Part shown: one piece after another, positions 1 to 11,649 of the stretch
How positions within the stretch are numbered: position 1 is the stretch's first letter
How the letters are laid out: the number at the start of each line of letters is the position of its first letter
Source: Clavaria fumosa
Lineage: Eukaryota > Basidiomycota > Agaricomycetes > Agaricales > Clavariaceae
Length of the DNA: 64,000 nt
NCBI GenBank assembly: GCA_951802425.1
Contig: OX637797.1
Coordinates: 868,001 to 932,000 of the forward strand
Direction of reading: 5' to 3'
Program-made: the position numbers and the translations under genes
Notes under the pieces: generated by a model
What the model was told of the DNA's origin: nothing
Seen by the model: the letters and a program-made list of their open reading frames with translations, nothing else
Databases searched by the model: none

Positions 1-343
1 TGTGGGTGATATGAAGCCAGAGGATATTGAGTGATACAAAATGCCCCCTTGATTTGGGTGATATTAGACTGGAGGATATTGAGTGATACAATACACCTCC
101 TTGATTTAGGTGATATTAACCTGGAGGATATTGAGTGACACAACACACCCCCTTGATTTGGGTGATATTAAACTGAAGGATATTGAGTGATATTAAACTG
201 AAGGGTATTGAGTGATATAATACACCCCTCAATTTGAGTGATTAAACTGGAGGACTTTGAGTGATACAATACAACCCTCAATTTAAGTGATATTAAACTC
301 GAGGATATTGAGTGATACACCTCTCAATTTGAGTGACATTAAG
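1..343. repeat. 52-bp tandem satellite, about six degenerate units
   Basis: Units share the words TTGATTTGGGTGATATTAAA and GAGGATATTGAGTGATACAA. The first three unit starts (positions 49, 101 and 153) are exactly 52 bases apart; later units have gained or lost a few bases. There is no reading frame across it, and CpG is almost absent. Confidence 0.85.
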
Positions 344-366
344 CCACAAAATCTTATTGTCTAGAT

Positions 367-453
367 GGGGACTGTAGTGTAATGGGTAACACAGCAGTTA
401 TGGGTTGAGTCCAATTTCATGAGCACTTGGGTTCAACTCCCACTGAGTGCATA
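367..453 (+). other. tRNA-like Pol III promoter unit (SINE head or decayed tRNA)
   Basis: An A box (TAGTGTAATGGG, 375-386) and a B box (GGTTCAACTCC, 430-440) match the tRNA internal promoter consensus and are 43 nt apart, as in tRNA genes. The would-be acceptor arms (368-374 against 443-449) do not pair, so it is not a working tRNA. The embedding in CpG-poor repeats suggests a tRNA-derived SINE head. No tail or target duplication was recognised. Confidence 0.45.
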
Positions 454-538
454 ATTTACTATATATATAAAAATATAGTTAGAATCACTTGAAGTATGTA
501 GAAGCCACCTAAAATATCAAGTTAAAATGTGCTTGGTA

Positions 539-1005
539 GCAGTGATATTCACCTGGGGAGCAACAGGTGAATTTACTCATATATGTGCCAAAAATAACCC
601 ATTTCATTTGCCTGATTTTCAACCAATACAGTTTCCAGATATCATCAACAAATTAATTTTGTGCAATTTCTTGAGGTGAAAAACACCCAAGATTATGGCT
701 AAGATGACCCAAAAACTAACATGAAATTCACCTATTAGACCAGCTTAAAAGGCACTTGTGATAGAGTGAAATTCACCTATTATAGATCAGTTTAAAATAC
801 ACTTGTTTTGTAGTATTATTCACCCAGAGAACAGCAGGTGAATTCAGTCATATATGTGGTGAAAATCACCCAAAATCACCCATTCATCTAACCAATAAAG
901 GCCTGATTATCAACTAGTCCTGGTGATTTTCACTTAGGAAACCATTGCTATTCACCACATTTCAGGGTTATTCTTGTGGTGATTTTCACCCAGTTTGGGG
1001 CCTAC
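539..1005. repeat. Short interspersed repeats with GGTGAA/TTCACC words
   Basis: The block near 539-620 recurs in diverged form near 811-900 (shared: TTCACC, CAGGTGAATT, CATATATGTG, CCTGATT). A smaller block (GAAATTCACCTATTA) occurs twice near 722 and 768. The mutually complementary words GGTGAA and TTCACC could form many small hairpins. No coding potential is seen. Confidence 0.6.
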
Positions 1006-2850
1006 AGTGATATATTACTCCCATCCCTAACAGGACTACTGTAGACCAATATAGATTTATATGGCTCTAGTAGGTTAGTAGCTAGTGGTTTTTTTCTGAT
1101 GACATCCTCCACCTGCTCAACCTTCTCCCAGCTCATCTCAGAAGAAGACAGACACAAAGTCCATGTCATCTTGCTCTCTGCTCTCTGTGTGCTGAGGATG
1201 AACTTGCAGATATTTGGGGCAGTACAGTGGACAAAGGCATCAAGGGGTGGATTGATGGGGCCACAGGCAAACCTGGCAGAAACTGAGCCAGTAGAGACAC
1301 AGATGGTGATGCAGATGATGCAATTGTTGATGGCAGCAGCAGGATAAGCACCATGTCATCCAGCTCATCTCAGTGGAAGCAGACATGGCAGAAGTTGCTC
1401 TGATGCTTACATCTGCCTCCGGCTTGAGGTCAGTCAGGGGAGGGTGAGGTGTAAGAGGTTTGAAAGGAATAGTGCCAAGTTTGCTGGGACAGACCTCCAC
1501 AGTCATATGCTAGATGCTGCCTTCAAGCCAAGCCTCTCAACTTTGACAGTCATCAGCTGTGTCATACTCCAAGCCAGAGGGCATGAGCAGGGCTGAGTGA
1601 TAAGATGACACCAAGGGTGGTTTTGGTGTCAAGTAACTCTTGCTCCCAGAGCTGGCAGACACATACAGCTTGCTTGGCATCTGAGACACAGACAACACTG
1701 ATGATGAAGGAAGAATGAGTATGCCGGAGCTTGTAGTGCTGGTCCAAGACTGTGTGGTCAGGCCAGAGAGCAAAGAAGATACTGTAAGCCCTGTCAGAGT
1801 ATCCTCACTTCATCAGCTGGATGTTGCACTCACCAAAACAGTATCAGAAGCACCAGAAGTTGTGCTTGTGTTAGCTGCAACCTGGAATAAAGTGAACCAT
1901 TAGTCAAGTGTATAGACAAAGAGGCACTACTATACATCATGTCTGGCCAGTCACACCACTGTCTCACTCCCTCCTGTAATCAAAGTATCTTTGAACCAGA
2001 GAGGTCCTCTTTCAAATCAGGCATCATGTATCTTCACTCTCTTCCTGCACTCACAAATTGCCAAGTTTTTGGGCTTGAATCCGATGAGTGCACAGTCTCA
2101 TTGGCAGATCCATTTCTGTCACTTCCAATCATCACTAACTGCCATCCATTTCATGATGACATGATGGAAGGGAAAAAGGATGGCAGGCAGCTCATTTCTA
2201 GGAAATGTGGATTGTGTCAGCATACCTGGGCATGCTGATTGTTCATTGAGTGACTCAATGTCAATGAAAAAGGTGGGTTTTCAGGATTGTGTGATATGTA
2301 AGGTTAATGTCATTTTGTAGAATGGTTGTTCAACAGTGATCTCATCACAAGTGCCATAGCCAATTCCTGTTAATGTGGCATGATGCAGCAAGACAGCATT
2401 GTTCTTGGTGAGAGCAAACAAAGACACAGAGCCCCCTGACACCAGTACCCAAAGTGAAAGTAGAATGTAATACAGGCAGAGATAATACCTACTCCAAAGT
2501 AAGATCTGTAAGGAAAAACCACAGCATTGGAGCTCAGACCATGAAAAAAAGTATAGAGTTGGCACATGGGCAATAATTGAGGACAAAGTAAACCTCAGAA
2601 ATTGTATAATCTATACCTCGAAAACAAAGGCTTGAATTTTCAATGATAAATAATAATGTCATAGGAATGACTACACTTCATAAAGAAGCCACAAAGTAGC
2701 TAAAGAATTGGAAGGCAAGCATATGCAAGGTCTAGAACTTGAAGCAAGTGAAGTATGAGGCCTAAGGGCAAGTGCAGATGAGCATTTCACTGAGTAAGTT
2801 CCAACACCAACAGCTCATTCACACTACCAGACTTGGCAGCTTGAAGGAGA
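1006..2850. other. CpG-poor repeat-derived DNA, no gene recognised
   Basis: Only short frames on both strands, with no recognisable domain and no run of splice-compatible exons. CpG is almost absent (two or three by eye) and TG/CA are frequent, the expected mark of long-term cytosine methylation and deamination. Base composition changes abruptly at about 2850, where CpG-rich genic sequence begins. Confidence 0.6.
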
Positions 2851-3584
2851 TCTGTGTTGACACGTATTTACCAGAAGCCTCGTGGCGGAGTTCGAATTCT
2901 GCACTGACAAAACTTTTATTTAATTTCCCCGGCGCCACAACTCCATATTGAATATGTCTACCTACCAAATCACGGAAAACGAGACCACGGATGTGGGTCG
3001 TGATGGGTCAATCGCCCTTGGGTATTGCTCCAAATCTGAAAAGCAGTCAAGCTACAGCATTGTATTCGCACTCATGATGACCGCGACCACTAGGCAACCT
3101 TTCCAAGCGTTGAGAGTCTCCAGTCTGTAGTGCCGATGTGTGCCGGGTGCCCACATGTACCCACATGTATGCGTTATCTGGTATCGGTGGTTGGCATCAC
3201 GCCGCCCGGAACATTTTGTAGGTCCGGGTCGAGAGAGGGAACACGAGGCGTGTCGTGGGTACATAATACATTCGTCTCGCTGAGTCTCCCTTCTTGATTC
3301 TTCCCACCTCGCAGGTGGAAAGGACTCAATGCCCCAAGTGCGAGGGAGTCGCTCTGCGCCGCCCATCTTGACTGGGAAGCTTATCTACTCCATTTATGGG
3401 ACAAATTCGGTATGGAAGCCAGTGGATCTCGCCACGCAAAGTCGATGCACTATAGAATTCTTTTCTGCGCCACCTTTGCAAACGACGGCTTCGCAAACCT
3501 CTTCATCCGAGAATCGAAGCGTCGCAATACCCGTTGAGGCTGCAGAAATCGGTGGACACCGTGAGCTGCCTACTGCGACGTAGT
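2851..3584. other. Intergenic, upstream of the kinase gene
   Basis: CpG content is normal for the genic segment. There are no convincing exons. The frame at 3329-3583 has no homology I recognise and is not in phase with the kinase exon that follows. It probably holds the kinase promoter and 5' leader. Confidence 0.5.
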
Positions 3585-4853
3585 ATGTTAATGGGGCTAC
3601 TACGCGCCACAGACCTTGCTGCAAGGTTGGCCACGCTCCCGCTGGAGGATTTCTCCAATCAAATCACCGAAATGCATTATCATACCCCTGGGGGCCTGTC
3701 AGATGTGTATGTTGGGATATTGTCCATGCGCAAGGTACAAGCGTCAAGTTTCTTCCGTTACCTCTAGCATGAACAGACTGTGCTCCCAGGTCGCTGTCAA
3801 AGTTCCTCGACATGATCAATCCGAAGGATTGTCTTTCGCCTCAGCGGCAATGGTGAGACTGATTCTATTCATGAAGACTTCTCCGTAGCTGATGCCAAAT
3901 GCCTCCATCGTGACGCACAAATCAGGGTGCAATACATGAGATGAAGATACATCGCAGGCTGGACAACAACAACATCATACCGTTCCTGGGCTACACGTTC
4001 GATTTTGGGCCCATGGTCAGCTTCATCTTTCCTTGGTATGACCGGGGCACCCTCCACGACTGCGTCAAGCATCGACGTGACCGACCTGGCCTTTCTAAAA
4101 AAGAACGGTTTAACCTGGTGAAGCTTTATTACATAACCTTTACTATATTCTTTGCTGACGTATTGATCAGCTTATTGATGTTGTCGATGCTGTTCAGCAC
4201 TGTGCGCCTCACACAGTCACCTAAATTTTAACCGTTCTAAAATTTTGACCCGTTGGCCAGTGCATTCATTGGGGATCATTCACAATGACATCAAAGGGGT
4301 CAGTGAACAGTCATCTCTCCTGTTCAAAAAAATTCAAGCTGATATCGGGCCCAGGTCAACGTTCTCATCGCGGATGACGGACACGCTTGCCTGAGCGACT
4401 TCGGGTCCGCAGTGGACCTCGCAGACATTGCCAACGGCTCATTTGATCCGTCCAGCATCCGCCTGACCCTGCGTTACGCAGCACCCGAAATCCTCCCTCT
4501 TGATGAATTTGATGCACCACCAGTCTTCTCCCCTGCCAGCGACGTCTTTTCGATTGGACGATTGATGCTAGAGGTAAAGTGCACGGCCACTCCTTCTAAA
4601 TACGAACGACATCTCACACATGTCCGTCGCAATATAGGCACTCACAGGTCGTCTGCCTTATTACAAAAGGTCGCTCGAATCGCAAGTATTCATGGCCTTA
4701 GTCCAGGGCCAACTACCCGAACTTCCCACAGAGCCGAGAATCGATGGAGAGCATTGGACATTCATGAGGGAGTGCTGGGAAATGGACCCCGCACACAGGC
4801 CCGACATGCGCATGGTCCTTGCCCAGATGAGAGAATTTCACGCACGCGCGTAG
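3585..4853 (+). CDS. Small stand-alone protein kinase (TKL-like), HND catalytic loop
   Basis: Seven exons with consistent phase: 3585-3734, 3790-3852, 3926-4117, 4171-4201, 4261-4298, 4355-4573, 4638-4853; 302 aa. The protein is essentially only a kinase domain. In order it shows a glycine-loop equivalent (GGLSDVYVG), the beta-3 lysine (VAVKV), the alpha-C glutamate (IHEMKIHRRL), a catalytic loop with HND in place of HRD (GIIHNDIKG), a metal-binding DFG, an APE motif (AAPEIL) and the C-lobe motif HRPDM. The catalytic Asp, DFG Asp and Lys are kept, so activity is possible. Such short kinases are expanded in mushroom genomes; substrate unknown. The ATG at 3585 is the first in frame with the glycine loop; a more distal first exon cannot be excluded. 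Confidence 0.75.
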
Positions 4854-5245
4854 ATCTCACTCGATCGATCGATCAGCCTTTCACTTTCGCCAACTTCTTC
4901 CAACCATTCGCTCTTCCGAAGCTCCACCTTTTTTTTACCCCTCGCACATGCTTCGTCATTTTTCCGTCTCGATTCTATGTTTTTTTTTTTGCTCTCTATT
5001 AGACACGCGGGAGTTACTCGTCCCACTACAATGGCCCTGCCTGTTGCTTGTCTCAATAGTCACTGGACCTTCTTCCTTCCCAGAATATCAGAATACTATG
5101 TTCATATAGAAGAATATTATTGGAAAGAAAAACAGATATCTTATGTACATCACCGGAGTGAAATGATTGGATTATTATTGTTCCTGATACAGTGCTGCAT
5201 CTACTTTGCTTTAGAATTATTTGATAGTTGAAGTCGGGGTTAAAG
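4854..5245. other. Intergenic between convergent genes
   Basis: A pyrimidine-rich, T-run-containing stretch (for example 4980-4990) between the kinase stop and the TAF4 stop. It is likely to hold both 3' UTRs. No gene seen. Confidence 0.5.
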
Positions 5246-6894
5246 TCAAACCCAGGCGAAAGCAGCACCACGTCCACCACCATGGCCCTTCTCCTTTTCT
5301 ACAACAAACAGAGCATCACGCAGAGTGATGGCAGTCCGTGTGTCTTCGTCGGTTGCTTGCGCAGGCGTCGCAGCAAGCTTTTTAGTTGGCACGTACGGCC
5401 TAGCCCACGAGCTCTTCATAGCTGTCGCCGTGTTCGTCCCTGGCACATCCACGCTCATCCCCACTGTGAGAGGGCCCGAGGCGGTCACCCCCGTCGTTCC
5501 AAGTGTCGTCCCAGTTGGCGCAGTGGTCCCGACTGCTGCAGGCACAGCCGCCACTGGCTTCGGCTTCGGCACAGCTGACGTCGCCGACGGTGAAGGGGCG
5601 GCGTTCGCCGCAGTCATCCACGCATATTTTCCCAGCCCCGCCGCCTGCGTCGCAACCGCGTTCGACATTTTCTTTCGCACGTCCTCAGACATGTTCCGCG
5701 CCGTTACACCCGGCCCTTCCTTCTTGCGTTTTTTCTTCGGCCCTCCACCACTGCCCGACTCGTCGTCGAGGTGGTCGGACGATGATGTCCCGCCGCCCGT
5801 CGCACCCACACCGCCGCTAACCCCTGCGCCACTACCGCCACTACCGCTACCGCTGGCCCCACCGAAGGCCTGCGAGGCCATGGCGGCTGCCTGCGTTGCA
5901 GCGGCATCCTGCCGCTCCTTACGCTCCCTGCGAATTTTCATCTCCTCCTCCCGCTCCACCTTCTCGAGCGCAGCAAGCTGCTTCGCGACGTCGCTACGCA
6001 CAACGATGCTCCACATGGGCGTTGCCGTCATGCCGTCGCCACTGTCATGCGGCTGGCGATACATCGACGCCGGGCGTTCAAACTGCGCGTCATTCCGGTG
6101 GCGCGCCGCGGCGACCATGGCGGTGACGAGCTCCTGGAGACGCACGCGCAGCGCGAGTGCCAGGTAGTTGACAGCGTCCTCGGGCATGGTCGTCACCTTA
6201 TGCTTGGCGATGATGGCGCGCATCGTCGCCCCCAGAAAACGGACGTCGAAGGACGGCTTCGTGGGCTGCTTCCGCGTTCGGTCCTCTTCAGACCTGAACG
6301 AACCGCGCGGGTCGTACGAGCGTTGAAGAGTTTCCTCCTCAGCCTAATGAGACTCTCACACTAAGAAACTGGATTTGGACAGGGACAACGAATATCACCC
6401 TGAGGTCAACGCCCGCACTCCCGAGGGCGTCGTTGAGTGAGGCAATGTCTGATGAATCCGCGCCGCTTGCTTGGCCACCTTGTCGTGCAATGGCGGCGGC
6501 CTGGCCCTGTGCCTGTACCTGTGCTTGAAGTTGCGGCGTTGCATTTACCTGGGCTGCGTACGCGGCGTGGTAGCCCGCATACGATGCCTGAGGGTAATGC
6601 GCGGTGTACGAATAGTGCGCGTAGGGCGCCGATCTAGATGTATGGTCAACGCGTGTCGCTGGACGCGGAAAGCTTGTATTTACGTTGCTGATTGTTGATT
6701 CGGGGTCTGCTGTTGCAGCGCCGGGTCAATTGAGATATCTGTCGAGAGAGTTGTGGGTTCTGAAGATCTCTCGCTATCAGTGACAAAGAAAGTGGGTGCG
6801 TACGTGAGGCTGCCCACTGTGGTATGCTATATGGGGCTGATGGAGAGGTAGAGGGAGACTCTGGTTCTGTCTTGAGCGAGCTAGTCGTCGCCAT
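5246..6894 (-). CDS. TAF4: Transcription initiation factor TFIID subunit 4
   Basis: Four exons on the minus strand: 6894-6818, 6773-6684, 6633-6399, 6343-5246; 499 aa. TAF4 pairs with TAF12 through a histone fold in the TFIID core, in the nucleus. The conserved C-terminal region starts near residue 135 with a DVRFLG motif and continues through the helix YLALALRVRLQELV followed by AARHR, the TAF4 hallmark. Next come a charged ERKER helix, a low-complexity Gly/Ser/Ala stretch, a basic KKKRKK nuclear signal, and the C-terminal ITLRDALFVVEKEKGHGGGR motif. The N-terminus is Ser/Pro- and Gln-rich. The start MATTSSLK is the first ATG. It is divergent from the 420-aa gene across a 790-bp promoter region. 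Confidence 0.9.
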
Positions 6895-6960
6895 TGTCCC
6901 TCGAGGTGTGGATGTTGGCTTGAATGAACGAGCGTGACTGGCATGACTGCCACTTAATTT

Positions 6961-7009
6961 AGTAATTACGTAATTACTATTAGTATTACACGTGATTTGT
7001 TACCACGTG
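6961..7009. promoter_or_regulatory. 18-bp perfect palindrome and two CACGTG boxes
   Basis: AGTAATTACGTAATTACT (6961-6978) equals its own reverse complement. Two CACGTGA E-box-type sites follow at 6989-6994 and 7004-7009. All lie 67-115 bp upstream of the TAF4 start codon, in the TAF4/420-aa gene divergent region. CACGTG is bound by bHLH factors (established knowledge); use here is inference. Confidence 0.5.
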
Positions 7010-7559
7010 ACTGTCCATTTACTTCCGAGGTCGGACTTGAATGCGCCTTTCCTTCAAAAAGTGAGTATCGTCCATCTCACGAACTGTGTCATCGACGATG
7101 AAGAAACCAAGCAACAAACCCGGACAGCCTGTCCTTACCTGACCGTGCTGAGTTCTTGGCTGGCCGTACGTTTGTAACTCTACTGGCCCAATAACCGCCG
7201 TGACGGGTGGACGATGGAAGGCTGGATGATGGTCGTAATTTGCAACCAGAGACTTTTTTTTTTTTCGTTTGTCTGCAGTATACCAGACGTCTCATCATCT
7301 CCAACCAGATCTCACGACGTTTCAGCAGCATTCGCGATTTTTTTGAACGACACGTGTGGTGGGGCAGGTGTGCCGGCTGTGCACAAGGCCACGCGACGGC
7401 CGCAGGGATCAGAGACTGCGGTCCTCGACGTGTCGTATCAGTCGTGTACGATGTACTGTACGATGATGAGCGATGTTCCGACGCGCTGCAACGTTTCTGC
7501 CTCGCGAGCGAACCATCCCAACAAATCACAACAAACAGATCTAGTCACCTCCAACATCG

Positions 7560-7616
7560 TCCTCCTCCCTCCTCCTCCCTCCTCCTCCTCCCTCCTCCTC
7601 CTCTTCTTCTCCCACA
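7560..7616 (+). promoter_or_regulatory. Pyrimidine (CCT)n tract before the 420-aa gene
   Basis: An almost pure C/T run (CCTCCT repeats, then CTTCTTCTC) ends about 70 bp before the ATG at 7685. Pyrimidine tracts just before the transcription start are common in filamentous fungal promoters. The run ends in CCCACAG followed by GTAACC, so part of it could be the tract of a 5' UTR intron acceptor. Confidence 0.45.
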
Positions 7617-7684
7617 GGTAACCTTTGTAAACCTTTATTTTTGGATTTTAAACCTGCAGGAACCTTCTATTACAATAATTCGCA

Positions 7685-9017
7685 ATGGTCTTTAGTTTTT
7701 TCAGACGTGCGCAACTCCAACCATCTCCCAACGAACCTTCCACTTCCGCGCACCAGCTGCGCACCCCATCGCCCTCTGACAGTCCAGCACCCCACCCACC
7801 CCCTTCACCCTCCCCAGAGCCCCAGGTGCAACCACACGAGCTTCACGCGCTCCTCACCACCATCCCGCCCAAGACGCTGCACGCTTATACCCTCACGCGT
7901 CTGCACCCTGACTTCCCCACGCCGCCCACGCCCGCGACACTCACCGTGCTCGGCGCCTTCTTCGCGCACCTTACTCCGCCGCCGCTCCTCCACTGCGTCC
8001 GCTGCCACAAGGACTACTATGATGTCGAGAATGACGACCGCAAGTGCCTCGTCCCGCACGACGACGACAGCGCCGAGGTCGAGCGTCTCAGCAACGGCGA
8101 AGGGTACGAGACACTCTGGGAGTGTTGCGGCAAGACCGTCGAGGGCGACGGCGACAGGGGCCCGCCCGATGGCTGGTGTTATGAGGGAAAGCACACCGTA
8201 CGTCGCTTCCCGTTATATTATCTCCATTTCCACAATTTTCACACAAACCGTGCCTGTTTCCCGATAGACGGATATTAAGCGCGCACGCTTTCGCGCTGAC
8301 TCCACCTTGCACGATGACAAACTCGTCTCCTGTCTTCGACGCAACTGCCACGGCCAGCGGGATGCCCTCCGCGCGAAGCGCGAGCAAGAACAGCAAGAAC
8401 AGCAACAGCAACAACATCTAGATCAACAACAGAAACTGCCACGGCGACGGTCCCTCGCGAGCCGGAAGCGTGCTCGTCAAGACGGCGAGGACGAAGAAGA
8501 CTCTGCCCACGCAGCGAGCGATCGCGAGGGCGAGGCGTGTTCAGCTAGCGTCAGCGCCAGCGCGGGCAGCGGTAAAGGGCGCGCTGCGCGCTCTCAAGGT
8601 GCCGCTGCCAAGCCTACCACCAAGTCGGGCGGGGCTTCTGCTACCACGAAAGTCAAGCAGAAGTCTAAGGCCAAGGTTGAACCTCGCCAGTCACCCAAGG
8701 CAGCACCAGAGGATGCGACACCTGACAACGACGATGACACGCGCATGCAGGTGGACCAAGGAGAGAACGACATACGGACGTCCGGCCGAGCGACGAAGGT
8801 TGAGCCCAAACCCGCCGTACGCGCTCCGAAAACGAAGAAGACCACCACCACCAGCGCTACCACTACCGCCACAGAGAAGGAGAAGCCAAAGCCTTCAAGC
8901 ATCCGCGCCGCCAAGCCTCTGTCGACGAAGCCAAGCGCTGCCAATCTGTTTGACGGTGTCATTTTGAATAACGGAGAAACGGGCAAAGCAGTGCCGAAGA
9001 AGCGCAAGGTCGGTTAG
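7685..9017 (+). CDS. Unknown protein, Cys-rich core and basic tail, likely nuclear
   Basis: Two exons (7685-8197, 8268-9017; 70-nt intron, phase 0), 420 aa. The N-terminus (to about residue 55) is Pro/Ser-rich. Residues 55-200 form a folded part with possible zinc ligands: HCVRCHKDYYD, ECCGKT, GWCYEGKHT, then after the intron a further CLRRNCHG. After this come a Gln-rich helix (EQQEQQQQQ) and a long Lys/Ser/Ala-rich disordered tail ending in KKRKVG, an SV40-type nuclear signal. I do not recognise a named family. The cysteine/histidine spacing hints at a zinc fold; a chromatin or nucleic-acid role is inference. It is divergent from TAF4. Confidence 0.7.
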
Positions 9018-10256
9018 ACCGATCCGAGGGCTTGTCCTGTTCCCTTTTGAGGGCTCCATCGGCCCACCTATTTGAAGCTTGTTTTTTATTCGCGGCATTT
9101 GACCATGCCCTCACCCTCCTTATCAGCCTCGACCATCATGCATCCAATCTGCGCACTCTTTCTATATCGTATCTCCCACACTTTCTTTCGTCTATATGCA
9201 TTCGTTGTTCTTTGTGCCTCTTCCTTTACCCAACTCTATGACCTTGCTTCAGCAAGGTCTCCCACTGCGCGAAAGTGTGATTTCTTTGTACTTTGTGCAA
9301 GCAAACATAAGAAAGGTCGACGAAGTCCGCCCTACTATTAAAGGTAGCCCTACAACAAAAGTTGCCTTACTCCAAGCATCTGCTTGTCATGATTATGCAT
9401 AATAAGCTGACCATCCACCACACCATCAGACTGCCAAATATTTGTGTGGCCGACATTCGCTGGATATCTCCCTTTGCTGCAAAAAGAGTGGCCGATGGTC
9501 TGACCGATATAGATTGCCCGAGGAAAGGAGAAGGGGAAGTAAACATGGTGACAGACCAACATTGGAGCGGCAGCAAGGGAAGCAACGTCAATCAAGGTGG
9601 CCATGCAAAATATCGCCAGTTCCGCTCATATGCATGAAATAAGCAACTGCAACTCACCAGTTGATGGTGGTTGTCTCACTAAGATGTGGAGATCAATCTC
9701 TGGAAGAAGTTGTGAAAAGACACTATCATTCCACAACTTCCTCCAGAGAATGATCTGTTAGAAACAGATAATTTGTCCGTGTCCTCATCCATCTCAGTAA
9801 TCATCAAGTTAGTGCCAAGTGAACTGAATGCGCTCCGCAAGAGTGGCCGATGGCCTGGCAGACATAGATTGCCCGAGCTACCAAAATGGTGTAAGTGTCA
9901 GAATTTAGGCTGGTGGTAACGATATGGAAGCCAGCAACCAACCTTCAAGAGCACCATGACAGTAGGGCCAAGATGGCATTAGCATCGATGTTTAAGCAGG
10001 TCTTATCGATGAGGCGGCGAGACTTTGAATGGCTTAGAATCGCCACCGAATAGCAAGCAACCTGGTTGCTTGTGGTTGGACAGAAAGGGCGGTCGCTGCA
10101 GGATCGAACACAGAATGGAACATGATGAGCGACGTTTAGATGGACGCTGGCGAGAGGGTGCTCCGGTCACAGATTAGATTAAACTTCGTAGTTTAAATAA
10201 GACAGCGATAATTAATTTACGAAAGTCACATGATGCTCAAACTTGAACCTCGATCA
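9018..10256. other. Intergenic, no gene; one imperfect direct repeat
   Basis: Frames are short and lack splice-consistent extension. A 37-bp stretch at 9485-9521 (AGTGGCCGATGG and ATAGATTGCCCGAG) recurs imperfectly at 9841-9877, suggesting a local duplication or transposon relic. The first 300 bases probably hold the 3' UTR of the 420-aa gene. Confidence 0.45.
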
Positions 10257-11649
10257 TTAGTCTGTCAGACCCATGCTCTTCCTCGCCATGGGTATCAGCA
10301 AGGTTTTAGACTTCACCAGCTTAGTCAATCGGTTTCCAAGTATCAGCCCCCATAAAACGTCGAAGTAGCTGACACCGCCGTTCTGTTTTACCGGGCGAGG
10401 GGAACACAAATCACTCAATTGCGCACGACAAAAAGCTGGCAAATCTCGCACCTTTCCGTTCGTGACAGCGATCATCTCAATGCCGCCCTTGTACACCTTG
10501 CGCGCAGGGGCGCCTTCAAGGACGCTCTTGACATTGGCCGCGACGACCGCGGTGTGACCATAGACCTTGCCAGCCTGCTTCTGCTCCCGCCACTCGATCA
10601 CGTCACCGACCGCGAACACGTCCGCATGGTCACGCAGCTGTAGCGTCGGCCGCACGTGCGCGTACCCAGCCGTGGAGAGTGTGTCTGCTCCCAGAGAGGA
10701 AAGAAATGCGGTGTTTGGGCGCGAGCCGCGTGTCCCGAGCTGATAATGGAAACGAAGACATTGAGTGTTCGGGGCGACTAGCGGGTGGAAACAAGGAATA
10801 CTCACGACGAGGTCGGCGAGGAGTGTCTTCCCGCTGCGGGTGGTCACTTGGGAGATGGCACCCTCTGGAATTGCGTCGATGTACTCGTTGAAGATGACTT
10901 CGACGTCACGAGCGCGCAACGAGTGTGCGAGCTTGTCGCGGTAGCGGTCGGGATATGTGTCGTTCAGGAGCTTAGGCCCGCCATGGACCACCGTCACATG
11001 TGTATCCTAACATGATTGCTGTTTCAGTGGACAGCGAAAATATGGGATGGGTGGGGTGGGACGAGAATTACCGGGTATGCATCCTTGATTTCCCCCGCAA
11101 GTTCTGCGTGCGGCTCAAAATCAGTGGTCAAGCGACAACGGAAATTGGCCGATACGACTTACCGATTCCGATAGCCCCACCGCCAACCAGGACAATGCGT
11201 TTCGCAGCCTGGATCCTCGCCCTGTTTCGCGCGACGTAGGCTTCCAGTGCCCCTTCGGTCTCTGGGAAGGCCAGTAGTCCTTCTTGCTTGGACCCCGTCG
11301 CAACGATGAGCGCGTCGAATGGTACTCGCTGATCATTCTCGAGGACCACCTCGCCGCCCTGACGTGTACGCCGCTTCTCGATCCTAACGGCGGTCCCGAC
11401 GACGAGCTTGCCATTATTGCCGAGGATGTGGTCGTATGGCATGAAAAGCTTGCCCTCGAGGTCGTGCTTGTCGGAGGTGACGAGCCGCAAGGTCGCTGGG
11501 TAGAATACGAAGAAGGGGCGTGCGGTGATGAGGGTGATGTTGTACCGCGCGGCATCGAGCGACGACGTGAGGAGCTGAACGAGAGCAGTCCCTGCGTGTC
11601 CACCGCCGAGAACGACAACTGATTTTTTGTTGGAGGACTGATTGGACAT
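10257..11649 (-). CDS. AIF/FSP1-like FAD-dependent NAD(P)H oxidoreductase
   Basis: Five exons: 11649-11163, 11103-11072, 11006-10806, 10739-10452, 10382-10257; 377 aa. The family transfers electrons from NAD(P)H through FAD to quinone-type acceptors (human AIFM2/FSP1, yeast Ndi1/Aif1 relatives). The FAD-binding Rossmann motif is at the N-terminus (VVVLGGGHAGTALV, near residue 10). A second dinucleotide fold (IVLVGGGAIGIELAGEI, near residue 150) binds NAD(P)H, and ALIVATGS is the usual strand between them. The FAD-distal motif DVFAVGDVIEW lies near residue 275. There is no obvious mitochondrial presequence. The start is the ATG before SNQSSNK; the in-frame upstream stretch has no ATG and looks like 5' UTR. 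The shortest exon is 32 nt. Substrate unknown. Confidence 0.88.

Noticed and set aside
1..343. Regularly spaced repeats that might suggest a CRISPR array
   Set aside because: The repeats are direct head-to-tail units without unique spacers, and the DNA is eukaryotic.
1099..2238. Several short frames on both strands in the CpG-poor left end
   Set aside because: No domains, overlapping frames on both strands, no splice-consistent joins and repeat-type composition.
5325..6167. 280-codon frame on the plus strand
   Set aside because: Antisense shadow of the TAF4 low-complexity region; TAF4 on the other strand has recognisable motifs and phased introns.
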